From Desulfoluna sp. (GTDB taxonomy: Bacteria; Desulfobacterota; Desulfobacteria; Desulfobacterales; Desulfolunaceae), in assembly GCF_030145185.1 (NCBI RefSeq), contig NZ_JAQYWB010000037.1, positions 1 to 58,322 of the forward strand: a stretch of DNA of 58,322 nucleotides, in the 5' to 3' direction. Under the pieces are notes generated by a model, which saw only the letters and a list, made by a program, of their open reading frames with translations, was not told the origin of the DNA and did not search any database. The position numbers and the translations under genes were made by a program. Positions 16,686 to 24,112 of the stretch are shown one piece after another. How positions within the stretch are numbered: position 1 is the stretch's first letter; each line of letters starts with the position of its first letter.

Positions 16686-16707
16686 TCCCGAACACCTTTG
16701 TAAGGGA
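16686..16707 (-). promoter_or_regulatory. Possible ANTAR-type hexaloop hairpin in the eutB leader
   Basis: On the minus strand TCCCTTAC / GTTCGGGA pairs with a two-base internal mismatch around a six-base loop AAAGGT. The loop has A1 and G4, as in the three clear hairpins ahead of eutH, eutS and eutA. The stem is imperfect and no U-tailed terminator follows at once, so this is the weakest of the four. Confidence 0.4.
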
Positions 16708-16785
16708 ATCCGCTTGAGTCGGTTCCTCCCCGTCAATCATTGCCGGAAAGGAAAACCGTATCTTCTTCTTTCATTATTTAAAGGA

Positions 16786-16800
16786 GCACCTCAGGTGCCC
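16786..16800 (-). promoter_or_regulatory. Candidate sigma-54 promoter upstream of eutB
   Basis: On the minus strand GGGCACCTGAGGTGC places GG and GC 12 bases apart as in TGGCAC-N5-TTGC, with two mismatches. The same bases also form a small hairpin (GGCACC-TGA-GGTGCT), so a terminator-like or other role is possible. It lies 29 bp from the MITE-like element end and about 510 bp from eutB. Confidence 0.4.
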
Positions 16801-16829
16801 TCGTGTAACCCGTTGAAATAAAATTCTAA

Positions 16830-17073
16830 CCCGGATATTTCATGAAAAACAATCAGGGCTAAGGAATCATTCGTAATGACAGTTCTTTGCAGTCATATTT
16901 TCAGTCGTTTCAAAAATGCAAAATGTAATCTACAGTATTCGGTTCGATTTTCTCACCCTTCGGGCGAGCCGGGTGCACTCATCTGCCGCGTTATCAGAGC
17001 CTTGAGGTAAACCACTACATCTTCAGCTCTGATGCCTTGCATATGAGCGCACCCAACTCGTGAAATATCCGGG
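16830..17073 (-). mobile_element. MITE-like element, copy A
   Basis: A 244-bp element with inverted ends CCCGGATATTTCATGA / TCGTGAAATATCCGGG, flanked by direct CTAA repeats (16826-16829 and 17074-17077). It has no ORF. An internal hairpin (GCATCAGAGC... / ...GCTCTGAT) and the string CACCCTTCGGGCGAGCCGGG are shared with the copies at 57933 and 58183, which lie in the opposite orientation. It separates eutA from eutB. Size, ends and 4-bp target duplication suit a non-autonomous derivative of an insertion sequence, perhaps IS1380-like. Confidence 0.8.
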
Positions 17074-17084
17074 CTAAGGTTCAT

Positions 17085-18515
17085 TCAATAACTGAAGAGC
17101 AATGTCTTCACGATCACGGGGACCACATTGCCCCCGGCAAGCTCGCGGCCGATATCGATATAGTCTCCATTTTCAACCTTCACCGTATCGATACAGATGA
17201 CATCCTTCCGACCTTGAAGCTTGGCTTGGAGCGTCTGCCCCAGGGCCTTCGCCAGATCATTTTCCACCACCACGGTCAGCGGAGCATCTTCCTCCAGGAC
17301 GGCTTCCATGCCGGCAAGGAGGCTCTCGGCCAGACGATGCAGAGCCTGAAAGCCGATGTCCAATGGCCCCTTGAAGGCCAGGGCGGGCATCTGTTTCTCT
17401 CCTTCCTGGAGCTTGTACCAGGCCACCTTTTCACGGATCACCTCGCTCCACTGTTCAAAAGGAAGGGCTTCATCCTCGCAGGAGAGCTTCAACACGGGAA
17501 CGTTCTGAATGGGAAGAGAGGTCCCGGAGACAAAAATGGTGCTGCCGCTGATGTCGGTGGTATGGGATCCGGCCCCCACGACGGTGGCGCCGATGGTTTC
17601 AACCGGTGTCAGCACCGAAATGGCCTCGCCAATCAACGAGTGGGAGATCGCCTGCCCCAAAAGAAGACCGATATCCCCGTACAAAAAGGGATCGCAGGCG
17701 ATGTCCTCGGAAACGCAATCGGCCACGCCGCCGGAAATAGTTATGTAATCGATGGTGTAATCGCGCCTCAGGTCTTTATCCGTACAGATCAGGCCCAGGT
17801 CGTCGGTGGCGGGTCGAATCCCGACCACCTCTTCCAGGAGCTCGCCCATGCGCATGGCGATCTTGGTCAGAAACCCTCGATCCACCGGCTGTCCCACCGT
17901 AACGGGGATGCGGTTGGATTCGGCCAGTTTCATTATTTTATCGGAGATATAGGTTATTTTCCCTTCCTCTACCTTGATGAGGCGACCTCCGATATCGAGG
18001 CAGCTGGTGTCCAGCACCTCCCCATTGTCGAACACGGCGATGTTGGTGGTCCCGCCGCCGATGTCGAGGTTGGCCACCACCGCGCCACGTTTCTTGGATT
18101 CGCCGGACGCGTTGGCCCCTTTACCGGCGATGATCCCCTCAAGGGCAGGACCGGCCGTGGCCACCACAAACTCACCGGCAAAATGGCTGAGCGCTTTTTG
18201 AACCTCGGCGGCGTTCTCTTTCCGGGCGGTCTCGCCGGTAATGATGACCGCCCCGGTCTGGACCTGATCTGGAACGACCCCTGCTTTTTCGTACTCTTCC
18301 TTCACGATGAGGCGGACCTTCTCCCCATCGATTTCGGTGGCGGATTTTAAGGGGGTAAAGTGAATCTCACTTCGGTAGATAACCTCCTTATCAGCGATCT
18401 TAATACGCGGCACGGAGATCATCGAGGCCGTGTTTTCAATGGTGATCCGGCTAAAAACCAACTGAGTGGTAGACGTTCCGATATCAATGCCGACACTTAA
18501 GATGCTCTCTTTCAT
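17085..18515 (-). CDS. eutA: Ethanolamine ammonia-lyase reactivating factor
   Basis: 476 residues of the EutA family. It starts at the ATG at 18515 with CGGAG seven bases upstream; the longer frame would run through a terminator. Actin-like ATPase motifs are visible, '[17 protein letters not shown]', '[16 protein letters not shown]' and 'TISGGVADC'. EutA exchanges damaged cobalamin out of EutBC using ATP. It follows eutW after 187 bp that hold a hexaloop hairpin and an intrinsic terminator, so its expression is likely decided by EutV-dependent antitermination. The gene stops 8 bp before the CTAA repeat of MITE copy A. Confidence 0.95.
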   Translation of the reverse strand: MKESILSVGIDIGTSTTQLVFSRITIENTASMISVPRIKIADKEVIYRSEIHFTPLKSATEIDGEKVRLIVKEEYEKAGVVPDQVQTGAVIITGETARKENAAEVQKALSHFAGEFVVATAGPALEGIIAGKGANASGESKKRGAVVANLDIGGGTTNIAVFDNGEVLDTSCLDIGGRLIKVEEGKITYISDKIMKLAESNRIPVTVGQPVDRGFLTKIAMRMGELLEEVVGIRPATDDLGLICTDKDLRRDYTIDYITISGGVADCVSEDIACDPFLYGDIGLLLGQAISHSLIGEAISVLTPVETIGATVVGAGSHTTDISGSTIFVSGTSLPIQNVPVLKLSCEDEALPFEQWSEVIREKVAWYKLQEGEKQMPALAFKGPLDIGFQALHRLAESLLAGMEAVLEEDAPLTVVVENDLAKALGQTLQAKLQGRKDVICIDTVKVENGDYIDIGRELAGGNVVPVIVKTLLFSY

Positions 18516-18565
18516 GGATAAACTCCGCTCCGTAAAATCCTGACCCGTTCCTGTGTACCGAAAAC

Positions 18566-18612
18566 AAAAAAAGCCTGAAGATCTCCGCAGATAGTCGCGG
18601 GGTTCTTCAGGC
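18566..18612 (-). terminator. Intrinsic terminator in the eutA leader
   Basis: On the minus strand the stem GCCTGAAGA / TCTTCAGGC contains an inner CCCGC / GCGGA helix and is followed by seven U residues. It stands 51 bp before the eutA start and 16 bases after the hexaloop hairpin at 18629-18650, the arrangement expected of an ANTAR-controlled attenuator. Confidence 0.85.
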
Positions 18613-18628
18613 TTCGTCGCCTTTTGGT

Positions 18629-18650
18629 GTCTCCACCCCATTGTGGAGAC
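18629..18650 (-). promoter_or_regulatory. ANTAR (EutV) target hairpin before eutA
   Basis: On the minus strand a perfect 8-bp stem GTCTCCAC / GTGGAGAC closes a six-base loop AATGGG. A at loop position 1 and G at position 4 are the bases known to be needed for ANTAR protein binding. A second GC-rich hairpin (GCCGG / CCGGC) lies just upstream but has a five-base loop. Confidence 0.7.
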
Positions 18651-18702
18651 TTCAATTTATCATATCTATCTTGCCGGAGACTCCGGCATGACCTGTTCTC
18701 TT

Positions 18703-20166
18703 TTAATCCGTCTGAGGCAACACGGGATATTCCGTGGGAACCTCGCTGGTGGCCTCATCCAGGGGGAAGTCAAAAAACACCTTGGTGCCCCCTTCGCCCG
18801 ACTCGGTGGTCAGGGTGCCGTGGAGCTTGTCTTTCACGATGATATTCACAATCCGTGTCCCCAAGGCCCCTTCTCGAACCTGGCTCACATCAAAACCCAC
18901 CCCGTCATCGGTGATCACAATACTGCCGTAGCTGGACGCCTTTCCGATTTCCACATAAATTCGGCCCTTGTCCCGTCCCTTGAAGGCATGCTTCAAGCTG
19001 TTCTGGATCACCTCGTTGGCCACCAGGGCGATGGAGGTCGCCGTATCGGAGTTGCACATAAAGGTGTCTCCCTGGGTAAAGACCTGGACCTCTTTGCCAC
19101 CCACCATGGAGTAGTCCACGATGCTGCTCTTAATGCGCTGGAGCATGGTGAGAAGGTCCACGTCATCCACCCCGTTCTGGGCGAGAATTTCATGGGTGGC
19201 CGCGATGCTCAGCACGCGGCTGATGCTCTCACTGAAGGCCGTCTTTGCCGAGGCGTCGTCCACACGTCGAGACTGCAGCCGAAGGAGGCTGGCAATGGTC
19301 TGCAGGTTGTTCTTCACCCGATGGTGAATCTCCCTGATCGCGACAGACTTGAGAATCAACTCCTTCTCTTGGGCTTTCACATCTGTCTCATCCCTTATTA
19401 ACATGACCACTCCCGATACGTTGAAATCCCGATTCTGCATGACAGCGTATTTGATGTTCAGCACCAGGCTGCCCACCTTCACTTCGTTATGACTCAGTTG
19501 TCTCTTTTCAAGGATATCCTGATAAAGCACCTGATCCAGGACCATGTTGGAAAAATGAATCCCCTCAAGCTTATCGAGATACCCGAGTTTTCTAAAAATC
19601 GCTTCCGCAACCGGGTTGACGTAGGTCGAGACCCCGGTTTCATTAAACATCACAATGCCGTCGCTGTCGTGATAGGGCAAGGAAGGGGCCCCGGCCCTTG
19701 AGGTCATCAGCGCTTCCATCAGCTGCTCGGTGGTCCGGGAAAGAACCGACAGATTGTTCCGGGTTTTCACATGATCGGTGACATCTTTTTCGGCAATGAG
19801 CACCCCGATAACCCGACCTTCATCATTCTTAATGGGGGAGACGTTCTGACGAACATTTTTGTTCTCCTGGGTCACGGCCCACATGTCCGTCGTGGGCATC
19901 CCCACCTCCAGGGTTCTGAGCACCGCAGGCTCCTTGCTCCGATACGCCATCTCTCCCACAACCGATCCCGCATAGAGTGAATCCCGGCTGTTGGGTTTGG
20001 CTTGAGCCACCACCACGGCCTCGTCCGGATCACGCGTAATGCAATCAATAAAGATATCCGCTCCGGTGCAGTCGGCGATAATGCTGAGGTTCTCCGCCAC
20101 AGATGTGAGCTTTGCAATATCCTTGACCGTCAAATCATTGTATTTGCGGCATAGTTCTTCGATCAT
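18703..20166 (-). CDS. eutW: EutW ethanolamine-sensing histidine kinase
   Basis: 487 residues, start ATG 20166 placed after the eutV stop. There are no membrane segments. An N-terminal PocR-like/GAF sensor region (about 1-130) is followed by a PAS-like domain (about 165-265). A HisKA_2 dimerisation domain with 'REIHHRVKNNLQTIASLL' (His281/282) and an HATPase_c domain with 'NEVIQNSLKHAF' and 'DDGVGFD' complete it. EutW kinases of this type sense cytoplasmic ethanolamine and phosphorylate EutV. The gene lies 29 bp after eutV and ends 53 bp before the eutA leader hairpin. Confidence 0.93.
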   Translation of the reverse strand: MIEELCRKYNDLTVKDIAKLTSVAENLSIIADCTGADIFIDCITRDPDEAVVVAQAKPNSRDSLYAGSVVGEMAYRSKEPAVLRTLEVGMPTTDMWAVTQENKNVRQNVSPIKNDEGRVIGVLIAEKDVTDHVKTRNNLSVLSRTTEQLMEALMTSRAGAPSLPYHDSDGIVMFNETGVSTYVNPVAEAIFRKLGYLDKLEGIHFSNMVLDQVLYQDILEKRQLSHNEVKVGSLVLNIKYAVMQNRDFNVSGVVMLIRDETDVKAQEKELILKSVAIREIHHRVKNNLQTIASLLRLQSRRVDDASAKTAFSESISRVLSIAATHEILAQNGVDDVDLLTMLQRIKSSIVDYSMVGGKEVQVFTQGDTFMCNSDTATSIALVANEVIQNSLKHAFKGRDKGRIYVEIGKASSYGSIVITDDGVGFDVSQVREGALGTRIVNIIVKDKLHGTLTTESGEGGTKVFFDFPLDEATSEVPTEYPVLPQTD

Positions 20167-20195
20167 GTGAATCCCCGTTGATTCCTGTATAGAAG

Positions 20196-20765
20196 TTATC
20201 CGTTCAGCACGATAACCTTGGCGATCTCTTTCATAGAGCACCGCTTGTCCATACTCAGCTTTCGAATCCTGTTGTACGCCATCTCTTCACTGATTTTGTA
20301 CGTCTTCATCATGATACCCTTGGCGCGCTCCACCAGCTTTCGGCCTTCAAGCTGGCCCTGGGCCTTCTGCTTGTCACTTTCAATCTGGGCAATTTCAGCG
20401 CCCTTGGCCACGGCAATCTCCACCATGGGCAACAAAGAGGCTTCTTTGATGGGCTTCACCACATACCCCATGACCCCGACTTCCTTGGCCTGATCCACAA
20501 ACTCTTTGCCAGAGTAGGCGGTCAAAAGCAGGATGCCCCCTGCGGTGTCCTCATCCCGGATCATCCGAGACGCTTTAAGCCCATCCAAAAGCGGCATCTT
20601 AATGTCCATCAACACGAGATCCGGCTTGTGCTTGCGGCACATCTCCACCGCATCAAATCCATCGGAGGCCTCACCCAGCACCTCGTAGCCAGCCCCTTCG
20701 AGAATTTCCCGAATGTCCATCCGTGTGATGGGCTCGTCATCTGCTATGACAATTCTGTACCCCAT
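20196..20765 (-). CDS. eutV: EutV response regulator with ANTAR RNA-binding domain
   Basis: 189 residues. The receiver domain (about 3-120) has the acidic pair Asp9/Asp10, phosphoacceptor Asp54 in 'LVLMDIKMP' and Lys in 'VVKPIKE'. After a coiled coil comes an ANTAR domain (about 130-185) with 'LVERAKGIMMKTYKISEEMAYNRIRKLSMDKRCSM'. Phosphorylated EutV dimers bind paired hairpins in nascent eut mRNA and stop terminator formation. Three fitting hairpin-terminator leaders are present in this window. It sits between eutP and eutW. Confidence 0.96.
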   Translation of the reverse strand: MGYRIVIADDEPITRMDIREILEGAGYEVLGEASDGFDAVEMCRKHKPDLVLMDIKMPLLDGLKASRMIRDEDTAGGILLLTAYSGKEFVDQAKEVGVMGYVVKPIKEASLLPMVEIAVAKGAEIAQIESDKQKAQGQLEGRKLVERAKGIMMKTYKISEEMAYNRIRKLSMDKRCSMKEIAKVIVLNG

Positions 20766-20818
20766 GCCTTCTTACTCCTGATTCTTTCTATGAAACCGCC
20801 GAAAAAGGATCCCTTCCT

Positions 20819-21259
20819 TTAACGACCCGCCAGCATATCCTGAACGATATCAAGGCCGATGTTCGCCTTTGCGCTTACCCGGATAATGTCTTTGGCGCCT
20901 GCGTTTTTTAAAAACCGTTCCGCCCGGTCGACATTGCACCCTTCCACGTCCACTTTGGTGATGATTCCCACCACTTTCCGATTGAATATGGTGGCAAACT
21001 GCGGGGGAAACAGGCTGCTGATCCGTGTGGCGTCCTGTACCATGGCCACCACCTCACAATCCACTGAGGACGTGATCAAAGCCGGATAAAATCGCCTGTT
21101 CTCCAGGAACTCACCGGGTGTATCAATAAACCGGCCGCAAAACTCCACGGCCTGGGTTTTTCGTGTTGAAAACTCATCTCCGGAGAGCACGCGAATCAAG
21201 GTGGTTTTCCCCACACTGGACTCTCCTATGAGCATCATCTTCTTCATCTCGTCAGCCAT
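20819..21259 (-). CDS. eutP: EutP/PduV-like small GTPase-fold protein
   Basis: 146 residues with a Walker A loop 'MLIGESSVGKTTL' (about 10-21), 'DTPGEFLENRRFY' as the G3-like motif and 'ITKVDVEGCN' as the TKxD G4 motif. EutP is reported to act on acetate/acyl phosphate and PduV to position microcompartments; the exact task here is open. It starts three bases after the eutS stop, so the two are coupled. Confidence 0.93.
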   Translation of the reverse strand: MADEMKKMMLIGESSVGKTTLIRVLSGDEFSTRKTQAVEFCGRFIDTPGEFLENRRFYPALITSSVDCEVVAMVQDATRISSLFPPQFATIFNRKVVGIITKVDVEGCNVDRAERFLKNAGAKDIIRVSAKANIGLDIVQDMLAGR

Positions 21260-21262
21260 GGG

Positions 21263-21622
21263 CTAAGACCGCGTCATTTCGACGGAGGCGTAGTGCAACG
21301 TCTCGTCAAAGTAATCAAGAACCCCCTTGAGGGACGACTCAACGCTGGCAACGTCCCCAATGAGAACCAGGGACCCCCCGAACCGATCCAGAAAACCGAT
21401 CTCGACCCCCGCCGCCTTGGTGGCAATATCGGCGGCAATGATCACCCCTTCACTCGGCGTGATCGTCAGAATACCAATGGCGTCGCCCGTCTCATCATCC
21501 AGACCGAGCTTCATATAGATGCTTTGATGGGGGCTTGCAATCACATGGGCCAGCGTTACCTGTTTACCCGGCACATATTCTTGTATCACCCGTTGCTTCT
21601 GTTCTTTCGCGTCAACTATCAC
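21263..21622 (-). CDS. eutS: EutS shell protein (bent BMC-H hexamer)
   Basis: 119 residues of the EutS/PduU family, with the characteristic '[21 protein letters not shown]' N-terminal strand and '[38 protein letters not shown]'. I choose the GTG at 21622, because the frame upstream of it runs into the U-tract and stem of an intrinsic terminator (21639-21690) that cannot be coding. EutS hexamers are bent and may make shell edges. First gene of the sigma-54-preceded operon eutS-eutP-eutV-eutW. Confidence 0.9.
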   Translation of the reverse strand: MIVDAKEQKQRVIQEYVPGKQVTLAHVIASPHQSIYMKLGLDDETGDAIGILTITPSEGVIIAADIATKAAGVEIGFLDRFGGSLVLIGDVASVESSLKGVLDYFDETLHYASVEMTRS

Positions 21623-21638
21623 ATCTACCCCCAAAAAC

Positions 21639-21690
21639 AAAAAAAGCTTGACCCGGTAAGCCAGAAAAACTGGTCTTCTCCGAAGCAAGC
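21639..21690 (-). terminator. Intrinsic terminator in the eutS leader
   Basis: On the minus strand GCTTG / CAAGC closes a long stem with inner CGG / CCG and CCAG / CTGG helices, followed by seven U residues. It ends 16 bp before the GTG of eutS and starts 13 bases after the hexaloop hairpin at 21704-21721. It is a conditional (attenuator) terminator by position. Confidence 0.8.
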
Positions 21691-21703
21691 ATCATCGCTG
21701 TCG

Positions 21704-21721
21704 TTACACGCCGTTGTGTAA
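21704..21721 (-). promoter_or_regulatory. ANTAR (EutV) target hairpin before eutS
   Basis: On the minus strand the perfect stem TTACAC / GTGTAA encloses loop AACGGC, with A1 and G4. It directly precedes the eutS leader terminator. The linker and terminator start (CGATGATGCTTGC) match the same stretch in the eutH leader (CGATGAAGCTTGC). Confidence 0.75.
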
Positions 21722-22004
21722 GAAAATAAGTTGTTTAGTGGTTATCATAATCGCCTTTAAATTGACAAGCCTTTTTTTCAACGCAGACAACCCCTTCCGA
21801 TGTCCAATAACCCGAGAGCACACCTCGACAAGCCCCATAAAACCTTGAATTAACATGAAATCAGCCCTGACATTCTGTCGACCAAGCCGTAAGTCCATGC
21901 CGGGTTGTTCAGCAAAAAATCTGCCCAGAAAAGCCCATATACTAAATTCAGACAAGAAGGGACCATTCGATATGACATCAAAGGGTTAGTGTCTAAAGCC
22001 TATT
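21722..22004 (-). other. Transcribed 5' leader of the eutS operon, no gene seen
   Basis: About 280 bp between the sigma-54 promoter and the eutS attenuator. An 83-codon ORF starts with TTG and has no ribosome site, so I do not call it. Nothing else is recognisable. Confidence 0.5.
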
Positions 22005-22019
22005 GCAATTCACGTGCCA
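22005..22019 (-). promoter_or_regulatory. Sigma-54 promoter of the eutS-eutP-eutV-eutW operon
   Basis: On the minus strand TGGCACGTGAATTGC matches the -24/-12 consensus TGGCAC-N5-TTGC at every fixed base. It lies about 390 bp upstream of eutS with the ANTAR leader between. An NtrC-family activator gene is at 25019-26410. Confidence 0.85.
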
Positions 22020-22169
22020 CTATCTAAGGACATATTTTCCCCACCCCAGAGAGGCTTGCCCACCCTTTGCCCTCAAATCCAACAGAAGGGGGTGCACAAG
22101 CGCACCCTACCCTCTCATCGAGAGCCCCTGCGGACAGGCCATGGACAAAACCGTCACCGACGGTATCTC

Positions 22170-22204
22170 AAAAAAATGGCCGCGCAGAAACTGCGCGGCC
22201 ATTC
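22170..22204 (-). terminator. Intrinsic terminator after eutH
   Basis: On the minus strand a near-perfect stem AATGGCCGCGCAG / CTGCGCGGCCATT with a TTT loop runs into a seven-U tract. It lies 97 bp after the eutH stop and separates eutH from the eutS operon, which has its own promoter. Confidence 0.92.
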
Positions 22205-22300
22205 CAATTCGCGTCTTTTTGTCCACACGATGTAAACACATGTCTAAAAAAGACGGATCAATCATCACCCCATTAAGCAAAGAGCGATCAGAAGCCTTTA

Positions 22301-23533
22301 TTATGCGGCAGCACGAGCTTCTTCGGTGACGCCATTTTCTTTCTCTTCCTTTTCAAGAGCCAGAGCGGCAGGCACAGAGAGAAGATATGCCAGACCAAAG
22401 CCTGCAGCGCCCCCCAGAAGCTTGCCAGACATAACCGGAAGAATCATGTTGGGCTGAAAGTTGGCGGTAAAGGAGAGATGATCGCCAAAGGTGAAGGCAG
22501 CACATACAGAGAAGGCCACACAAAGGACCTTGTCCTTGGGACGCATGTCAGCGATGAGTCGGAACATGGCAAGGATGTTGGCAGCAGCAGCAAGGATACC
22601 CGCGGCACCGGTACTCTCAAGGCCAACCATATGGCCAATTTTATCCATGGGACCGGCGGCGTACTTCTTGATCAGGTAAACCATGGGGAAGGCACCGCAA
22701 AGCATAATCCCGATGAAACCAGCAACCTCCAGAGCCCTGAAGTTATCCGCCTCATCAGCGATGATGGGATCGAAACCCCAGGCACCGAAAACAGAAGCAA
22801 AGAAACCGGTGAAGTATTCAACGATGGAGAAGACAAGGACCAGAGTCAGAGCGATGTTCATGCTGCGACCAAAGAAGAGGAACCCCTTGATCATGGTATT
22901 GGGAACCATCTTGAGACCAACGGCCAGACTCACACAGAAGATAGTCAGAGGCATCAGGTTCAGGAAGATCATCTTAAACGTGAGACCCAGAGCAAAGGCA
23001 GAATCAGCGTTGACTGAGATCATGCCACGAACCATCATATCGGACATAGAGATCATGCTGCAGGAGATGAACACACCGATGGGAATACTGAGGAGACCGG
23101 CCATTACGCCAAGAGCCATATATTTATGGTCTTTTTTGTCCAGCATGGTCAAGCCCACGGGAATGGAGAAGACGATGGTCGCACCGGACATATAACCGAC
23201 AACCATGGCCATGATCCAGCCTTCACGAGACAGCGCCAAAACATCGGCAAGCTGATACCCGCCCATATCAACGGCGATGATGGTCGTGGCCGCAATCGCA
23301 GGGTCCGCGCCGATGGCGTTGAACATGGGGCCACAGACACTTTTTACAAAGGCAGAAAGATAGGGGCTTGCAGCCAGAATACCAGCGGTAGGGATAAAGA
23401 TGGGCCCGATACTGTGCAGACCTTCAAGAAACTCCTGTCCGAGGGGACTTTCGTCGTCCTTGATGTATGAAAAGGCACCAAGAACAGCACAGATCATAAT
23501 AATGTAAATAATGTATTGACCAATATTGCCCAT
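22301..23533 (-). CDS. eutH: EutH ethanolamine transporter
   Basis: 410 residues, very hydrophobic, about ten or eleven membrane segments. Typical EutH stretches include 'GLHSIGPIFIPTAGILAASPYL', 'DMGGYQLA' and 'FGDHLSFTANFQPNMILPVM'. It lets ethanolamine enter the cell. The ATG at 23533 has AGGAG eight bases upstream; the reading frame continues 18 codons upstream without a site. It is a single-gene unit: its leader carries a hexaloop hairpin and terminator, and a strong terminator follows. Confidence 0.95.
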   Translation of the reverse strand: MGNIGQYIIYIIMICAVLGAFSYIKDDESPLGQEFLEGLHSIGPIFIPTAGILAASPYLSAFVKSVCGPMFNAIGADPAIAATTIIAVDMGGYQLADVLALSREGWIMAMVVGYMSGATIVFSIPVGLTMLDKKDHKYMALGVMAGLLSIPIGVFISCSMISMSDMMVRGMISVNADSAFALGLTFKMIFLNLMPLTIFCVSLAVGLKMVPNTMIKGFLFFGRSMNIALTLVLVFSIVEYFTGFFASVFGAWGFDPIIADEADNFRALEVAGFIGIMLCGAFPMVYLIKKYAAGPMDKIGHMVGLESTGAAGILAAAANILAMFRLIADMRPKDKVLCVAFSVCAAFTFGDHLSFTANFQPNMILPVMSGKLLGGAAGFGLAYLLSVPAALALEKEEKENGVTEEARAAA

Positions 23534-23664
23534 GAGAAAAACTCCTAATTCTACTAAATTCAGTGGTGGATCGCCTACCTGTGCCACCCATAATCATCTG
23601 GGCAGGCTTCAAATGTGCGACCAAAAATTATCCTCGTTTTTGCTGTCGCCCGATAATTTTGGCC

Positions 23665-23707
23665 AAAAAAAAACTCGCAGACAGGGTATATTTCTCCCCG
23701 CAGCAAG
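23665..23707 (-). terminator. Intrinsic terminator in the eutH leader
   Basis: On the minus strand CTTGC / GCGAG and CGGGG / CCCTG pair around a nine-base loop and are followed by nine U residues. It stands about 130 bp before the eutH start and right after the hexaloop hairpin at 23727-23744, so it is most likely a regulated attenuator. Confidence 0.8.
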
Positions 23708-23726
23708 CTTCATCGACTCATTTCAA

Positions 23727-23744
23727 CAACACGCCTTTGTGCTG
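23727..23744 (-). promoter_or_regulatory. ANTAR (EutV) target hairpin before eutH
   Basis: On the minus strand CAGCAC / GTGTTG (one G-U pair) encloses the loop AAAGGC, with A1 and G4. Layout is the same as ahead of eutS and eutA: hairpin, short linker, U-tailed terminator, gene. Confidence 0.75.
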
Positions 23745-24112
23745 TCCTACTCCAATTTTTTAAATTCTTTACCACAGTCAAACTCACATTGACAAGAGAC
23801 CATATTGAATAATTTTATTTTTTTAACAATGTTCATACGTGGTCCACTTATTGCATTACAAACTGCATCTCGGGGGATGCATTGAAATGTCTTATTCCCT
23901 TCGTGCAACCCCAGCCGTTTGCCCCCACCCGACCCACACAGTCCCTGCAACGCAAAAGGAAGACCGACGCCCCGGCGCAAGAATCACGCAACGCCGACCC
24001 GCCACTGCCTTTGCCTTTGCCTTTTTATAAGGTTTTCCAAGACAGCCCCCAACGGACCCGTTATGATACCCGCCAACCCCAAAATGCCCACACAACCCAG
24101 CCAAGGAGACGC

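Larger units (their letters stand above)
16278..16829 (-). promoter_or_regulatory. Long structured leader upstream of eutB
   Basis: About 550 bp without a credible gene. The minus strand contains a possible sigma-54 site (16786-16800), a hexaloop hairpin (16686-16707), and a strong hairpin GTGAAAGC / GCTTTCAC (16645-16672) without a U-run. Nearer eutB there are several more stems, for instance CGCCA / TGGCG near 16335 and a GGGCA / TGCCC closing pair around 16460-16510. I found no match to a cobalamin riboswitch B12 box. A 99-codon ORF here lacks a ribosome site and is not taken as a gene. Confidence 0.55.
23534..24112. other. 579-bp intergenic region between divergent eutH and the CBM9-like gene
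   Basis: The minus side holds the eutH leader (hexaloop hairpin 23727-23744, terminator 23665-23707). It also has a further inverted repeat CCAAAATTATC / GATAATTTTTGG at about 23620-23665. A near sigma-54 motif (TGGCACAGGTAGGC, 23567-23580) has 11 instead of 12 bases between GG and GC and is not called. The plus side up to 24112 has no recognisable promoter. Confidence 0.5.

Noticed and set aside
16278-16829. Cobalamin riboswitch ahead of eutB
   Set aside because: Expected for an AdoCbl pathway, but no B12 box is present on the minus strand.
17214-18350. 378-codon plus-strand ORF
   Set aside because: Antisense to eutA with no ribosome site and low-complexity His/Gly-rich translation.
21704-21955. 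83-codon ORF in the eutS leader
   Set aside because: TTG start without ribosome site, overlaps the ANTAR hairpin and is in an untranslated leader.
23567-23580. Sigma-54-like motif TGGCACAGGTAGGC close to eutH
   Set aside because: Spacing between GG and GC is 11 not 12 bases and it lies after the attenuator, so it is probably chance.
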